NCBI GenBank assembly: GCA_903813345.2
Contig: CAIIXF020000008.1
Span: forward strand, 31,272,867 to 31,336,866
DNA length: 64,000 bases
Origin: Owenia fusiformis
Taxonomy: Eukaryota > Annelida > Polychaeta > Sabellida > Oweniidae
Reading direction: 5' to 3'
The notes under the pieces are model-generated. The model was given only the letters and a program-made list of their open reading frames with translations, was not told the DNA's origin and did no database searches. Shown here piece after piece: positions 14,901 to 29,900 of this stretch (position 1 is its first letter; each line of letters opens with the position of its first letter). A program made the position numbers and the translations under genes.

Positions 14901-17900
14901 ATGCCAGAAAATGCATACTGCCAAAACCAGTTTGATTTTCAATCAAATATGAAAAATTCATATCTTGGTAATTCAAGATGGGAAAATGAACAGGTTAAGA
15001 TATAAAATATGGATTTGATTAATTAAGGTGCCTGATATTTTAATCTACAGTATTTTATTAAGCGTAATCGAGAAGATCAATTCCTACTTGATGCCAATTA
15101 GTAGAGAACACCTACCTGAAAGCAAAATTTCGAGGTTGTCATGTTTTAAAACCCAAAATAGAGTGGAAAGGAGTGGAATTAGCAAGGAATGATGTAAACA
15201 GACAGTTGCTCATATAATATGTCTGGAATATTGATTGGCACTTCACAAAACTCAGAATGTTTTTTTTTTACTGTAAGAACTTTTAATTGTATGAAAGTTT
15301 CAGCAAGAATGGTTGTTCTAAAATGTCAAGTTAAAAAAGTATTCCAAGAAACCTTTATTCCTAATACCAGAATATTCTCAAAGATTTCAATTGATATTAA
15401 TGCCCTGGAAATTAAAAAAATGTTGTTCATCACAAATGTGTTTAGATTATAATTTTTCCTGACTTGTCTATGAAAAAATATTTGAGAAATCTCCATTCAT
15501 TATTAAAATTTGAGAGGGCATTGGAAACGATTTGGTCAGTTGTAAATTGAAAAATATTACATATAAACAGATATATGAGTGGCAGGAACATTCTAAATTA
15601 TAAAGAAGTATAAGAACATTAGACAGTTCATTCAATTTAGAGAGAAAAAGAGGGAAATATTATGACATAAAACTATCATATATACAACCTCTTCGACTTG
15701 ATGTACAACTGCTGAATTTAGATTAACCTTTTATTGATTAAAGATAAGGGTGGGATAATAAGATCATATAATGGTTGATTCTGTATATCGTTATACTCCT
15801 GTGAGTATATGATATATTCACTTGAGTATCAACCATTATATAACCTCATAATATCATTCTTGTAAAGCATATACTTTGAGAGAGTCTTTTAAAGTACATG
15901 TTGAACCTTAATTGAAATGAACAATAGAATTCCATCTCGCTTTATTACATAACACTGCGACTATATGAGTTGATAAGTTCATGTGATGCAAGCCTTGAAC
16001 TAATCATGCTAATGTGGCATTGGCGTGTTTCATTTGAAATGACAGGCCTAAATAGGAACTTTTGTGTGTATTAATTTATTAAGCGCTTTAGATTTGTAAT
16101 AATAACACCATATTCTATAGATGTATTGTTATTAAATACTGTAATTTACCAATAAACATATTGGCATTATCCCAATATCACGCAATATGTCAGGTTACTT
16201 TCACTCTTTAGCTGTCAGATGTTATGTTATTTCTATTTATTTCCATGTTTTAATTACATGTAAAATAACAAGGTAGGCACATGACGCAGGTCGACCGTAA
16301 ACTGTGCCAGGAAGACCATTTCTACACTAATAGTACAACAACGTCATTTCAATTTGCTCGCAGAAATGACGTTATTAGTATTATTACCACCGTTAACGAC
16401 CAGGACTGAAACAGCAAGAAAATCTTACGCATTGAACGATATCTAATTTCCCAGGGAAAATTGCCGGTCCAGAATATATTATAGACCGGTCCATATGGAC
16501 CACCACTATGACGTCACACATTTCTCAGGTCGATATAGTAAAATGAACGCCTTCTAAGCTAGCACTAAAACCCCTAGAACTGGCCCGGCAAGGTGGTAAT
16601 AATAGACAGGATTTTGATTTGATAATAGATCAAAGAGTTAGAATATAAGGATCATACTTGTTCAGAATTAGATTTAAACAAAATTTATGCCGTAAAGTCA
16701 TATAATTATCACTATTTGATATATTATCAAATCAAATACTAGGCTGTGATTTTACATTGTAGCATTTACAGAGTTGAAGCGTATGGGCATATTGTAATTT
16801 TGAGGCTAAAATTACAGGTACACGTAGGCGTTGATAAAATTGGAAACAACATTTCTGCTTAATGTGTTACACTTCCAAATATCATTACAATTTGAGCACA
16901 CGCTATTCCTTATATGGTCTCAAGCTCAGTATGATCAACCAATCATGAAGCTTGATTTTATCTAAAGTCTTTTATGTGATTAGCAAATACCTGGAAAATA
17001 TTCCAGTTCCTGTCGTGATTTCAAAATTAAACTACTGAAATTTTATCACTTTGATATTTTATCATGAGTAATATTACCTGATTAAATATTTCACAACAAT
17101 CTTGAAGTGATTAGTTCAGATATTTTAATTCGACATTATGAAATTACAACCAGTTATTTTGTCACTTTTATGTCACCACCACAAGTGGTGACATATTGTT
17201 ATCATCTCTAACTTTTTGTGGGTGGTGCTTGTCAGTTGGTGTTTGATAGTCAGTGTTCGGCATCTGTAACAAATGGCAGGTGGTGATGATATTTTGCATG
17301 TTAATTCTTTGTTTTATTATCTAACGGTGTCAACCATTATTTGGTCCTTGTTTCGATTATATCAAAAAATAAATTGCGGAAACCGACCCTCCTTGGGGTA
17401 TTAAATAAGTCATAATTTTTGTAAAAAAATTATATGTGGTAATTCCTGATTGAGCCATCATTATCACTTAGTTCCTCTTAGCGCTAAAATTTGAATTACT
17501 CGCTTCAAGTTCTTTATAGTCGATGAAATTTTTCCAATCTATTGTAAAAAATACCACCATGACTTTCTTCCATATTATTTCATAAAATTGTAAAAAATTG
17601 TTTTATGTTATTTCAGGAACAAATTCTGCTGAGTAAGGACAGCTTGTCTAGCAACATTGATGCTATTAGACGGAAATATGAGGTAGGGATTTAGCCTAAA
17701 AACCAAAATTGATTTAACCAGATTACAAATCATATTTAACTTTGTTTACAAGTGAAGAAATACATTTAGTAGAGGTTTTTTATGTTTTCAGGCCCGTAGC
17801 TCTGGCCAAAAATTCCTTCAAAATCATGCAGTTTTTCACCATTTTGAGGACTTCTCAAGTGGTATTAGCCACATTTTGGCCAAAATTGTCAAATGTGAAC

Positions 17901-20900
17901 CACCCTGGAAACTTTTGAAAACTGAACCCCCCCCTTGGCAAATCCTGGCTGCGGGCCTGGTCTTTATATTTCTTTTATTAAGTTAAAGCATGATATATTA
18001 GTCAACTAAAGAGCTACTCTAATCAAAAACTAAACTACAAGTAATGAAAATATATGGATGAAATAGATACACATTTATATTCAACTTTCAGAATGTCATC
18101 ACTGACATGGCTGCAAATAAAGGCCGAATTGAGGAAATCAACAAAATGGCCGATGACTATGTTAGAACTGGCCATAGCAACCAAGAACCTGTTCGTAAAA
18201 GGCAAAAGGAAGTTAACGACAGGTAATATACCACTTAAAAGCTTAAATATCTGGAAGTATATTATCTGTTCAGATTCACAGACACACTTTGATCACATTT
18301 TGTTACCACCTTGTTCAGTTGATATTTAATCGCTATAAGTTGAAGTTAACCAGATTTATAATAACTGAGTGATCTGTTGATATTAAGAGATAATTATGAT
18401 TAAAATGTTGCATCTTGATTTCACTGATCATTCCATAAATTTCATGGTGGCTAATTTTCAATCATAAGAAAAGGGAATTCTAAACAGACTACCTATAGTG
18501 ATGGTCAGGTTTTGAATATGAAATATAGAGAAAAATAATAAAATCATCAAGGAATAAAGCCCACAGGCATGTAGCTCACACTCTAAATTGTATAGAAATC
18601 CCAGGCATTAACTATTTCATTCAAATTTAGAGATGAATTGTGTTGAATTAAGTTATTATGGCAATCTCGACATTTTGTCACAACTGTTTGACAATCTTAT
18701 AGTAGGTATAAGGAACTGAAAGAATTTGAAAATATTCTTGGAAATTTGTGATTTCAAAACATCATTATCCACCATGGAATCTTATGGAAAGCTCTACACA
18801 CTATTGTTTGCATGGAGGGTGAAAATTATTCATTTGTGAAACACACATTCACTGCAGTAAGTAACCCTGCATGGACTGTAAGCCTGTCCCAGCATTTTAG
18901 CATGTTCCCACAGCAACCCCACTTTTCATTCCCATTTTTAACCCAAATTTCCCAACACTTGTTAATCATGATACACACAGAATGACATAGAAGATTGGTG
19001 CCACATTTACAGCATCAAGCAGGAGTTTTCACAACTGGAACCTTGTAAATTGAGATGCATTGTTCTATGTTTCACACATTAACTCAATCAGTAATCTCTA
19101 CAGATCTTTTGACGTCATAGTCTGAAGGTCTTCAGAGAAACTTTACTGCGAAACATTTCAGACACATAACTTTGATTCAGAGAAAGCTTACTGAAATATT
19201 TCAGACACATAACTTTGATTCAGAGAAAGCTTACTGAAATACTTCAGACACATAACTTTGATTCAGAGAAAGCTTACTGAAATATTTAAGACATAAATTT
19301 TCTTTGAAAATCTGATTTCAAGGTCGTGGAGACCCCATAGACCTATGTGATAAAATCACAAAAATGAAATATATTTTCTTTGATTGGACAGACAATATTT
19401 TTTTTTACTGGACATATTTTTTTCATTTGTATAACTATTAGATACATCCGGGTAATATGAAAATTGATCCGCTAGAACTGCTGAATATTCAAGTTCAAGG
19501 GAACCTTCTTATATATCTGCCATGGTATCTGACCCGAATTAGCCACCTGGTGGTGAATCTGGTAACTGTTTACTGGCATCTTGGTTATTGAGATGTCCAT
19601 GTGAATAATCTGTAAAAGGCTAAGGGGCCCATTTGAAGCAGATGCACTGTTCTATGTTTCACCTGCAACTCTGTCAGTAACCTCTATAGAGTCATGTTGT
19701 TGCATAGTCTGGGGTCTTCTGAGAAAGACTAATGACAGGAACAGTAAAGGAAATGATTGTAAAAATAATTTGAAAAATCACCTGTTATCTGCCGCTATAA
19801 TGAAATCACCATGGAAACTCAAAGATTTCTAACCAGTTCAGTGAGCTGCCATAGATAGATATCTGAAAGTTCTAGAATGCATCCCATATGATGATAGTAA
19901 AGCTAATTGAAACAAACCAGACACATAGTACATCTGTACTAGCTGTACATATATTGTACATATGCTATGGTTACTAGAGGTGTCACACTGACCATAAGTC
20001 GACCCGAATATCGGGTCGGAAGGCTCGGGTCGGGTCACGAACAACTACTTACCAATTTCGGCTCATGACAGAACACTAAGGAATATCGTAAATTATCGTA
20101 AAATGCTTTATATTCCCGGCAATAATTTCAAACTTCTAGCTGGCATATTTCTTGTTTACGTTAAAATTAGAACAGGAAATAATTTACAGTTCTTCTCTAA
20201 CGATTTTATACCAAGTTTCTATCATTTTTCCTTTATCAAAGTATAAAATATAGTAATGCATGCTTAAACAGTTTTTTAATGTGTTGTATTCAACCAGTTA
20301 TTTCAGTCCTAGTCCTAAATTAATTTCCTCTTTTCTTCTGACCCGACTCGAAATTACCCGACCCGCGAACTTTTTTTGTGGCCCGACGCGACCCTGAGAA
20401 GAATATCTGACCGTGACACCTCTATTGGCTACTAGGAATGGATGTTTCACACAGAGATGAAGTCTTCTTGAACTTTGTTGTGTAGTCCTATTGTCAATTA
20501 TGCAACAGTTTGTTATTTGAAACTGTTAGTTATTTATCTAGCTTTTGATGTCAAGCATTTACTTAGCTGTATTGAAGGTTGATTGACCGCCTTGGAACCC
20601 AACAGTTTTTACGCAAACTTGAATTGTCACAGGATGTCCCCAAGGCCTACTAATTAAATTTGGGATTAAATATTGAGTCCCCTGTTTTAGTCATGATATA
20701 CCTGTTGTGTTCTGAAGTCACGTTTGATAGAAAGGCTAATTGAAGAGTTCATTATCCCATCAAACGAAGTTCGGAGGGATATAGGGAACACCTCCGTCCG
20801 TCTGCCAATTTTATAGTTATTTAGGTGCAATATGTAAAACTGTAATAGCAATATGTTTTAAATGTAAGAAAAATTATATAAAGCTAGAAATGTCTTTTAG

Positions 20901-23900
20901 ATATTAAAGAAGCCTTTGCTCATTATTTTACAATTTTTGCTGTAACTCAAAAGTAGTGGAGCGATTTTGTTCATATTTCAGAGTAGATCACAATCATGGT
21001 ATTGTTTTTCTGATTTGTGCCACAGAAAATTCAAAATAGCTGCCTAGAGCAGGAATTTGCCATTACTTGGAGTTATCTTTAAAGTATGGTAACATGACAT
21101 CACAATGATCTCAAATATATATTGATGGGTGGTAAATATTACATTGTGACTGTACAGATTCATAATTTATATAGTGTTCGTTGGGATTTGCTACTCCGTG
21201 GATTTGCCATTTTCCAGTTGTTCTATTGTTAATGTGTTATGCTTGTATTGGCATGATACTTAAAGCATTGCTCGTGGTATGTCCTGAATTTGTTCATGAT
21301 ATGTCTTGCATTTGTTCATGATATGTCTTGCACTCGTTCATGATATGTCCTGCACTCATTCATGATATGTCTTGCACTCATTCATGGTATGTCTTGCACT
21401 CGTTCATGATATGTCCTGCACTCATTCATGATATGTCTTGCACTCATTCATGATATGTCTTGCACTCGTTCATGATATGTCTTGCACTCATTCATGATAT
21501 GTCTTGCACTTGTTCATGATATGTCTTGCACTCGTTCATGATATGTCTTGCACTTGTTCATGATATGTCTTGCATTTTTTCATGATATGTCCTGCATTTG
21601 TTCATGATTTGTCTTGCATTTGTTCATGATATGTCTTGCACTTGTTCATGATACGCCCTTCTGATAACAATATACCCTGCACTTCTAGTAACATACCAGA
21701 CCAAAATATATCCGTTCTCCAATTGTTTAAATACCATATACAGTACATACACCTTGTATACATGTACATTAAACAATATACATAACATAAGATTTGATCA
21801 TATATTAATTGAACTACTCCAAATCTCCCATACGCCCTTTAAACCTGTTATATTGTGTGTATATTGAATGCACATAGAATTTATGTTATTTGTGCCTGTT
21901 TTTGAACACATGTTACACAATGATCTAAATTTGTGTATTTTGAACTCATTTTACACACACCTGTGAACTTACCTGCATGCTATATTTATGTCACCTGCAT
22001 TTTACCAGCATTGTCACCTGCATTTTTACCTGCATTTTTTACCAACAGCTTGTTCAGTGTGGATGCCGTCAGGAAACGACAGAAAGAAATCAATGACAGG
22101 TTTGTTTGGTTTTGGTTTGATTTGTTTGATTTTATGTTTCCAAATTTAGAACACCCTGTATTCAGTTTGAACATTTTTGCTGTGCACAAAAATTGTATGG
22201 TACAGATACTGAACACAGAGTATTACAGACTGAATACAGGGTGTTCTTTTAAATAAATATTTGCTTGAATATCTGTGGCTTTCTGCTTAATATAAGTATA
22301 ACCCCTTCTTGCACTGCATGTATGAATTACAGGATGGGGATTATAAAAGGGGTCAGTAGTATCCTATTCTTGTATTTTTGCATTGTCATATATGGTTATA
22401 TAAGGTGTTTATAGTATCCTTATATTTTGGGTTGTATCAAAAAGTGCTTTGTAATATCATATACAACCTAATCATCATATCAAATACAACCTAATCATTG
22501 TCATTAATTATTATGTCATCCTATTCATAGACTTTCACACAAAGTCAATAGCTAGTTCCCTTATCACTTTTCCCTATATTAACCGTTTGTCTGTAATGAA
22601 ATATAGAATGGCTATTCTGAGTTCTGATTGGCTAGAATGCTATTTGCTATGTGTTAATCATACTCTAAGTGTGTCTAGCTCAGCCAATCAGCCATCATGT
22701 AAATCCATTGATAATACTAATACATGTATTGCCAAAAGGAGACAAAATTCATGATCATCCGTTATTCCAACCAATGCATGTCACCATGAACTTACATATT
22801 CATTTTAACACCAACGCTTTCTGGAGGTTTTTTGAGCTATAAGCAAGCTAGTCTTGGCTTTTGTGTTTAGGGCAGTATAAAGGCAATTTCTCTGTTTCCG
22901 ACTTCAAACTACACTATTAACAATCCATTTACTAATAATTACATTAATTGGATATTATGTTTACTAATAAAATGCCTCTATGGAATGGTGCTGTAAATTT
23001 ATTCTTGCTCAATATTTGTGGAAGAGTTCTTTTTTATCAGAATGCTTTTTACAGGTTTAATTACAACCTTTCAGATTGCTTAGTAGCTTTACACTAATAT
23101 AATGAAATTTATTTTAAGAATTTAAAGTTCCATGTAATTATGACCCATCACTTAAGTGTTAAGTAAAAATAAATGATATGAATATAGATATATGAATAAA
23201 TAATTAAAAACAAATTCCTCATAGTTAAAACTTAAGTGCAGTTGATTAAGTAAACACAAAGTTTTTTGTTTTGTTTTCCCCTCTCTGTAGTGGAATTCAA
23301 TATTGATATTAAATCAATAAAAATAAATAAGATTTGGTACACTGTTTACTGGGACATTAAAACCTGATGTACATGATAAGAATCTTTATGTAATTTTTTC
23401 ATGATTATATTTACCAGTGATAAATAAAATATTTATTAAGATTCTCTGAAGAAATGAATAAAGTTGTTTTAGTATATATACAGACCAGAGAGATGAACTT
23501 ACATAGAAAATATTTAATATTTTCATGTTTTTATGTGGATGTTTACTAATTATGGCAAATTACATCGCTCAGATCAAAAGATTTTGATCAAATGAATTAT
23601 AATGACATTTTCCAAATTTTTTTGAGTCTGGGGAACTGCCCTAATTCAAAATAAAAGGTTTCCAATTTTGGGTTCACTTTAGAAATGTTTAAATGTTTGC
23701 CAAGTTTTATTAGAGATTTTCTTGTCTACAGTACTCCCAAAGAAAAATTGTTATTATACAAGGTACATTTCCCAAAATTTGAAAGCTTAGTGAATCTTCA
23801 GATCACATTATATAAAATTTGTTTTGTTTTTTAGGTGGGATAATTTACACAAAATCAAACTGGACAAAGAGAAAAATCTTGAAGGTGCATCCAGGTAGGA

Positions 23901-26900
23901 AAACACTTTTGCTTAGTTTTACATAATTTTTTGTTTAGGAAAACACAGTGCATACTGTACTTACCTAATGCCTGGGTCACATTTGCTCCGATCCATCGGC
24001 TGGCGCCCGGCCGATTGAGAGTTTTGCTCAATATTGTATTCAATTTTGAACAAAATACTCAAGCGGTTGGGCGCCGTAGTGAAAATCTGAGAAAATGTGA
24101 CCAAGGCATTACTTGGGTATTTTTTATTTGCAATTATGTGGCTTTGGTATCATGAAATTTAAAGATTTCAAAGATAGATGACACAATACATATGAGACTT
24201 ACTATCGAATTAAATGTTTGTATTATTTAAGCATTGAATTATTCCAACAAACTTGTGACGAAGCAAAAGATTGGATTCTCGAGAAGCTTGGAGCGTTGAA
24301 TTCAGATGACGTCGGGCGAGACAGGAAGTCAAACGAGGCTTTAAAACGTCAATTACAAAATTTTGAGAAGGAGCTTGGACCTCTACAGGATAAGCTTGCT
24401 AAGCTGAATTTACTTGCTGGAGCGTAAGTAGAAGAAATTCATTATTATGTTTAAAAAATTCATATAGAGTGGATCTACCCAAATATCTATTTTTAATTTT
24501 ATCAAAAATGAACAAGTGCTTGAAAAACACAAAATGTGAAGAGAAGAGAGTATACAATAATTATCAATCAAAGGAACCTGAATATCAGGCAAAATATGGT
24601 CCTTTGCTAATTGGTCATCAAATTTAAGAACTTCAAACTCTACTGTTATTTGTTTTAGCAACCCTTACACATTCTGCGATATTTGAAGTGCATCAAACTC
24701 CATGTTCTCAACATTTTCTATTTATAAAAGGGGAAGTAATAAGTTTCTGACATGAAGTACTTTTTGTGTTATTATTCTTAGAGTGTTAATTATAACTTAT
24801 TTGATATCAGGACCGAGTTGGTTAGTTTGCTAATTAATTTGTTCCAAAATTGCATTTTTAAAAACATTTCATTCAAGAAACACAGATGAAAGACCTACAT
24901 GTATTCAAAAAAATGAAAAAGATGTTGAAAAACAGGAAGTCAATGCATATACTGTAATTATTAATGTATATGACATAAGTCAAAAACAGGAAGCAAATAC
25001 AAGTACCGTAATCGTAATTTTGAAATAATTTTGTTACAAAAAATCGGCAAAAAATTATATCCGTTTTTTTTTTATTTTCAGCCATTTTAGTTAACATTGA
25101 TTTGTCCATCTGTCTCGCAAAATCCACTTTTGGACAATTTGCCTTAAAACCTCTGTCAATAGGATTCCCTTTTTTAGTTATTTTTGTTCAACATCAATAC
25201 AGAAAACTCCCCTATGACTCCTGGTTGAAAAGCTCGCCTATTTTCAAAATGGTCGCCATTTATGTCTCGCGAAATTCACTTTTGGCCCATTTCCTAGCTT
25301 GACAAATAATTTCAGGTGTCGTGCATTGTAAAAAACCATGTCAATGTAAAGAGTAGTTGTTTGAAATAATTTTCTCACAAAAAAACAGCAATAAGTTATA
25401 TCTATTACTTTTATTTTCATCCATTTTAGTTAACAATTCAATTTTCTGTATTTAATAGAGAAATTTCGCATATAAGTGAAAGTACAACTTATACGTATAC
25501 ATATACTTTAAAGGGTCATGTCAAACTATTATATTTACTAAAATCAACTTTGAATCGTTCTAATGGAACATAACTATTCCCGATATAGAAAAGCTCCATC
25601 AACTAGAGACTGTGAATGCACTATCATCTGCACGTGTAGATTATGCACATTATAATTGAATGCTTGCTTCCGTGTCCTTGTAGTTGTAGTGTATTATAAA
25701 CACGATCCTTTAAAGTGAGTCATGATCCTTTAAAGTGACTCTTTACATAAACAAGTTGCTATTATTTCAAAGTTTTCATGATCAGTATAAGTTCAATGAA
25801 ATTAAAAAACGGTATATATACGTAGATGATAAACGTATACAGTTGGATCTCCGTATAAAGCTTTACCTACATGTGTGTAGAACAATTGACCGCAGCATTT
25901 TTTTAAATTGATTGGCTGAGTAGGAACAGTATCCAATCAAATACTTTAACCATCAATTTGAAACACCAATCAAACCAGTATAGTAGGTTCTAGCAATTCC
26001 TGGAAACGACCCATTCAGTAGCTCAACAAATGACATACAGGGTTTTCATAACGAGCATCTGCAAAAAGTCAATTTGAGAAGAGATGGGGCTATAACATAT
26101 GTACTATATATGAGCCTATTTTATTCTACACATACACATTTGGATCAACTAAACATGCTACAATTCAAGAAGGTACAAATGACATTCCTTTGACCTTTAT
26201 TTATTACAGTCCGAGAAGATCTTTCCTGACGAAAAGCCCACATTATGAAACAACTTGTACGTTCATTATAAGTATAAGTATACGTTATAAGTTGAACTTT
26301 CACGTATGTGTGAAATCGCTCTTATATCTTAAGGAAGTGATTTAAAGAAAAATGCCATTTAAGTCACTTAAATAGGTAAAAAACACATTGTTATTGTAAC
26401 ACGAATGAAAAGGCCGATAATTAGGTGATAACCACATTTTCATAACAATTGTAACTCTTCCCATCAGATGAGCTGATATCAAACAACATGTAAGGAGATG
26501 TGACGAGTATCAGAATGAGTCATAGAGATACCAATCATGCTACATAGAAATAAATAAATTAACTATATTTGACAGTAATTTAAATCATGATCTGGTCCCT
26601 CCAAATTTGTACATTAAAAATACAGTCTTTGAGGCAATAAAGGCCTGCTTTTGAGATGAAGGGATATAAAATGGTCACGTTTGTATTGATAAAGTTCAAG
26701 TTGATGCCAAATGCTTGTGTTATCATGACGCACATCAGATTGTCACGGGCTAAATATTATACAGAATATATTAAGATGTTTTAGAGTAGTGCATTCCTAC
26801 TAGACATATGCAATTTCAGTGTTAAGTGTAAATTAAGTGTAAGTTGTAAATTATATTATTCCAATGTGAAAACATACATCATTTCAGTGTAAATATACAC

Positions 26901-29900
26901 TTTGCCAATGTTAATTGTATATTTAGTGTAAGGTTTATAATAATAATGAAATGAAAGAACATGCATTCAATTAGTTTAAAGACATTGATTATTTCAGTGT
27001 AAATATGTATCATTCCAGTGTCAAGTCTTCCTACCCTGATGAGGCTGGCCATGTTGACCAAAGACAAAGTATAATAAACAACTTTAATTATTTCAGTGTA
27101 CATATACATTATGCCAGTGTAAATTATTTGTTAAGTGTAAGTTGTATATTATTCCAGTGTCAAGTCTTCATACCCTGATGAGGCTGGCCATGTTGACCAA
27201 AGACAAAGTATAATAAACAACTTTAATTATTTCAGTGTACATATACATTATGCCAGTGTAAATTATTTGTTAAGTGTAAGTTGTATATTATTCCAGTGTC
27301 AAGTCTTCATACCCTGATGAGGCTGGCCATGTTGACCAAAGACAAAGTATAATAAACAACTTTAATTATTTCAGTGTAGATATACATTATGCCAGTGTAA
27401 ATTATTTGTTAAGTGTAAGTTGTATATTATTCCAGTGTCAAGTCTTCATACCCTGATGAGGCTGGCCATGTTGACCAAAGACAAAGTATAATAAACAACT
27501 TTAATTATTTCAGTGTACATATACATTATGCCAGTGTAAATTATTTGTTAAGTGTAAGTTGTATATTATTCCAGTGTCAAGTCTTCATACCCTGATGAGG
27601 CTGGCCATGTTGACCAAAGACAAAGTATAATAAACAACTTTAATTATTTCAGTGTAGATATACATTATGCCAGTGTAAATTATTTGTTAAGTGTAAGTTG
27701 TATATCATTCCAGTGTCAAGTCTTCCTACCCTGATGAGGCTGGCCATGTTGACCAAAGACAAAGTATAATAGACGAGCTTTGGAATAGTTTAGAGGTAGG
27801 TTTCCCTAGGGACAGACATTGATCTCCCCAGCACTAAAGCAAGTGGGCGCAGCACCCACCTGAGATCTTAAAAATTGGCCTGCACCCACCTGAAAATTCA
27901 TTTGCGCCCACTCGAAAATGAGAAGAATCATAAAAAATGGGCATATTTCGATCAATTTTGAGAAAGTTTGTCCCACTTGAAAAAAATCCTGTGGAGAACA
28001 CTAAATATGCATCTAGATTAATTAATGCAAATGTTATGCTTGCATGGCATTTTAAGGGTCAAAATATGTAAAAAGGTAATATTGTTATTTAATGGAAATG
28101 GTATATACATGTTGTTTCTTAGTTCCTCATTCCAAACTGAGAGCCTAATTCCGCAAATTATAATAAATTTCTGTATGTCTGACGCAACTGGCACTATACA
28201 TGTATATTTGAAACGATTCAAAGAATGATATTTATAAAAACATTGTCTGTCCAGGTAGAGGTCATGCCTAAATCTATCCCCTCTTTGACAAACATTTGAA
28301 AGCACTAACACGATGTTTGTTTATATGTTTTAGAACAAATTAGCTGATAGAAAGGACAAACTAGACAAAGCAGAGGGACAGTTTACCTTCAATGAAAAAT
28401 GCTCAGATATGGTAAGTTATAGAGTACATCAAATTTTAAACAAGGAATGAGTGAATCATATTCATCATGTAAACAACATGTTACTGTATTTTTCACATGT
28501 AAACTACCTCTATTATGAATTCTCAATTAAACAAGGGAAAGATGAATCATGAAAATACAGGCAGATTCCTCAATTGTAATTTTGTTACATGAATGATCAT
28601 AAAGATTTTGCTGTAGTTTATGGGTTGCCGACTCACCCCTATCATACATGTACTGTAATGATCAAACAAGGTCAGTTAATTAGTTAAAAACATCAAAGTA
28701 CTTTCTGGATACATCTTTGATTTTTGTGCGTTTTAAAGTTTCAAGGATACATCATGTCTAGTGTCCACTAAAAGTTTTAAGCTCACAAAACAATTCTAGC
28801 CATTTTCAAATCCAGATTTCAGTATCACAGAAAAAAAGAAACCATGTCATACAATGTTCACCTAAAATCGAGCGCACCATAAATAAATTTTTGTTTTAGT
28901 TCTCTTGGTGCAATGATGTCAAGGCGAAGCTTAACAACCAAGAGACAGCTAAAGATGTACCAGGGGCAGAGGAACTATTAAAGGATCATGCTGACCTCAG
29001 AGATGAGATTGAAGCAACTAAACCTAAGTATGGGAAAATTGATGGCTGATCAAGTGGGTGCTGGACCCATTTGAGATTTTGAAATAGGCTTGTACCCACT
29101 TGAAAACCAATTTGCACCCACCTGAGAATTGTATATTTTGCCTACAATTGGGGACTGTTTTAAAGTTTATACATATCAAAGCATTAATCAAATTGATTAT
29201 ATTACAGTTTATCACATACTATGTAAAATTCCAGTAATCAGATTGGTTGGTTACCATGTGAGTTTTCCCGTCTCACACGGCCGTCTCACACGTTACTAGA
29301 GGCAACCAGTGATGACGTTTCATATTTTAAAAGAAAACAGTATGACGTCATATTACTTCACAAGAAAGTATGAATGCAACGGTATGACGTCATATTATTT
29401 CAAAGCGAAATTTCAAAACACACAAAAATGGTAATAGTTACCGTGAGTACAGAGTACTGAACTGAGTCATACTGTCCAAATCAAAATGCTTCATAATTCC
29501 TAGACATGTGATAAAATCGTCATCACACGTTTCAGCTTATGTGATACAGGAAATATTCCACTCGGGTAACAATGTATCACCACTCAAGCTTCGCTTTCGT
29601 GGATGATACAGTATTACCTTTCGTGGAATATTTCCTGTATCACATGCTGAAAAGTGTGATAACTGATAGTATCACATATTCATTTCATATTGTGGCTGAA
29701 CACTTTTTATAAGATGTTTAAATTCATGAGTTTAAATATTTTGTCAACACAGTTTGCTAAATGTGTGCCGCTACATGTGCATGTGATAATCAAATAAAAA
29801 TGTTATTTCAGATTCAACGAGCTTCATCAGATTGGACAACAAGTTTTACGTCATACGCCAGACCAGCAGGAAGTTCGCCAGAAACTAAAGCGATTGAACG

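Larger units (their letters stand above)
2975..17616. other. Spectrin intron 3, 14.6 kb, repeat-rich
   Basis: This is the longest complete intron of the spectrin gene in the window, between exon 3 (ends WMADK) and exon 4 (starts EQILLSKD), both phase 0. It holds the minisatellite at 4060-4520, small inverted-repeat elements at 4810-5040, 8822-8992, 12841-13024, 14712-14880, 16381-16604 and 16611-16737, and the larger ggccatttt element at 10481-11442. In 5045-6040, 6245-8820, 8995-10380, 11445-12120, 13030-13480, 14900-15760 and 15850-16320 I see only AT-rich DNA and weak fragments of dispersed repeats. Short open frames there show no spectrin or other recognisable protein pattern. Confidence 0.85.
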
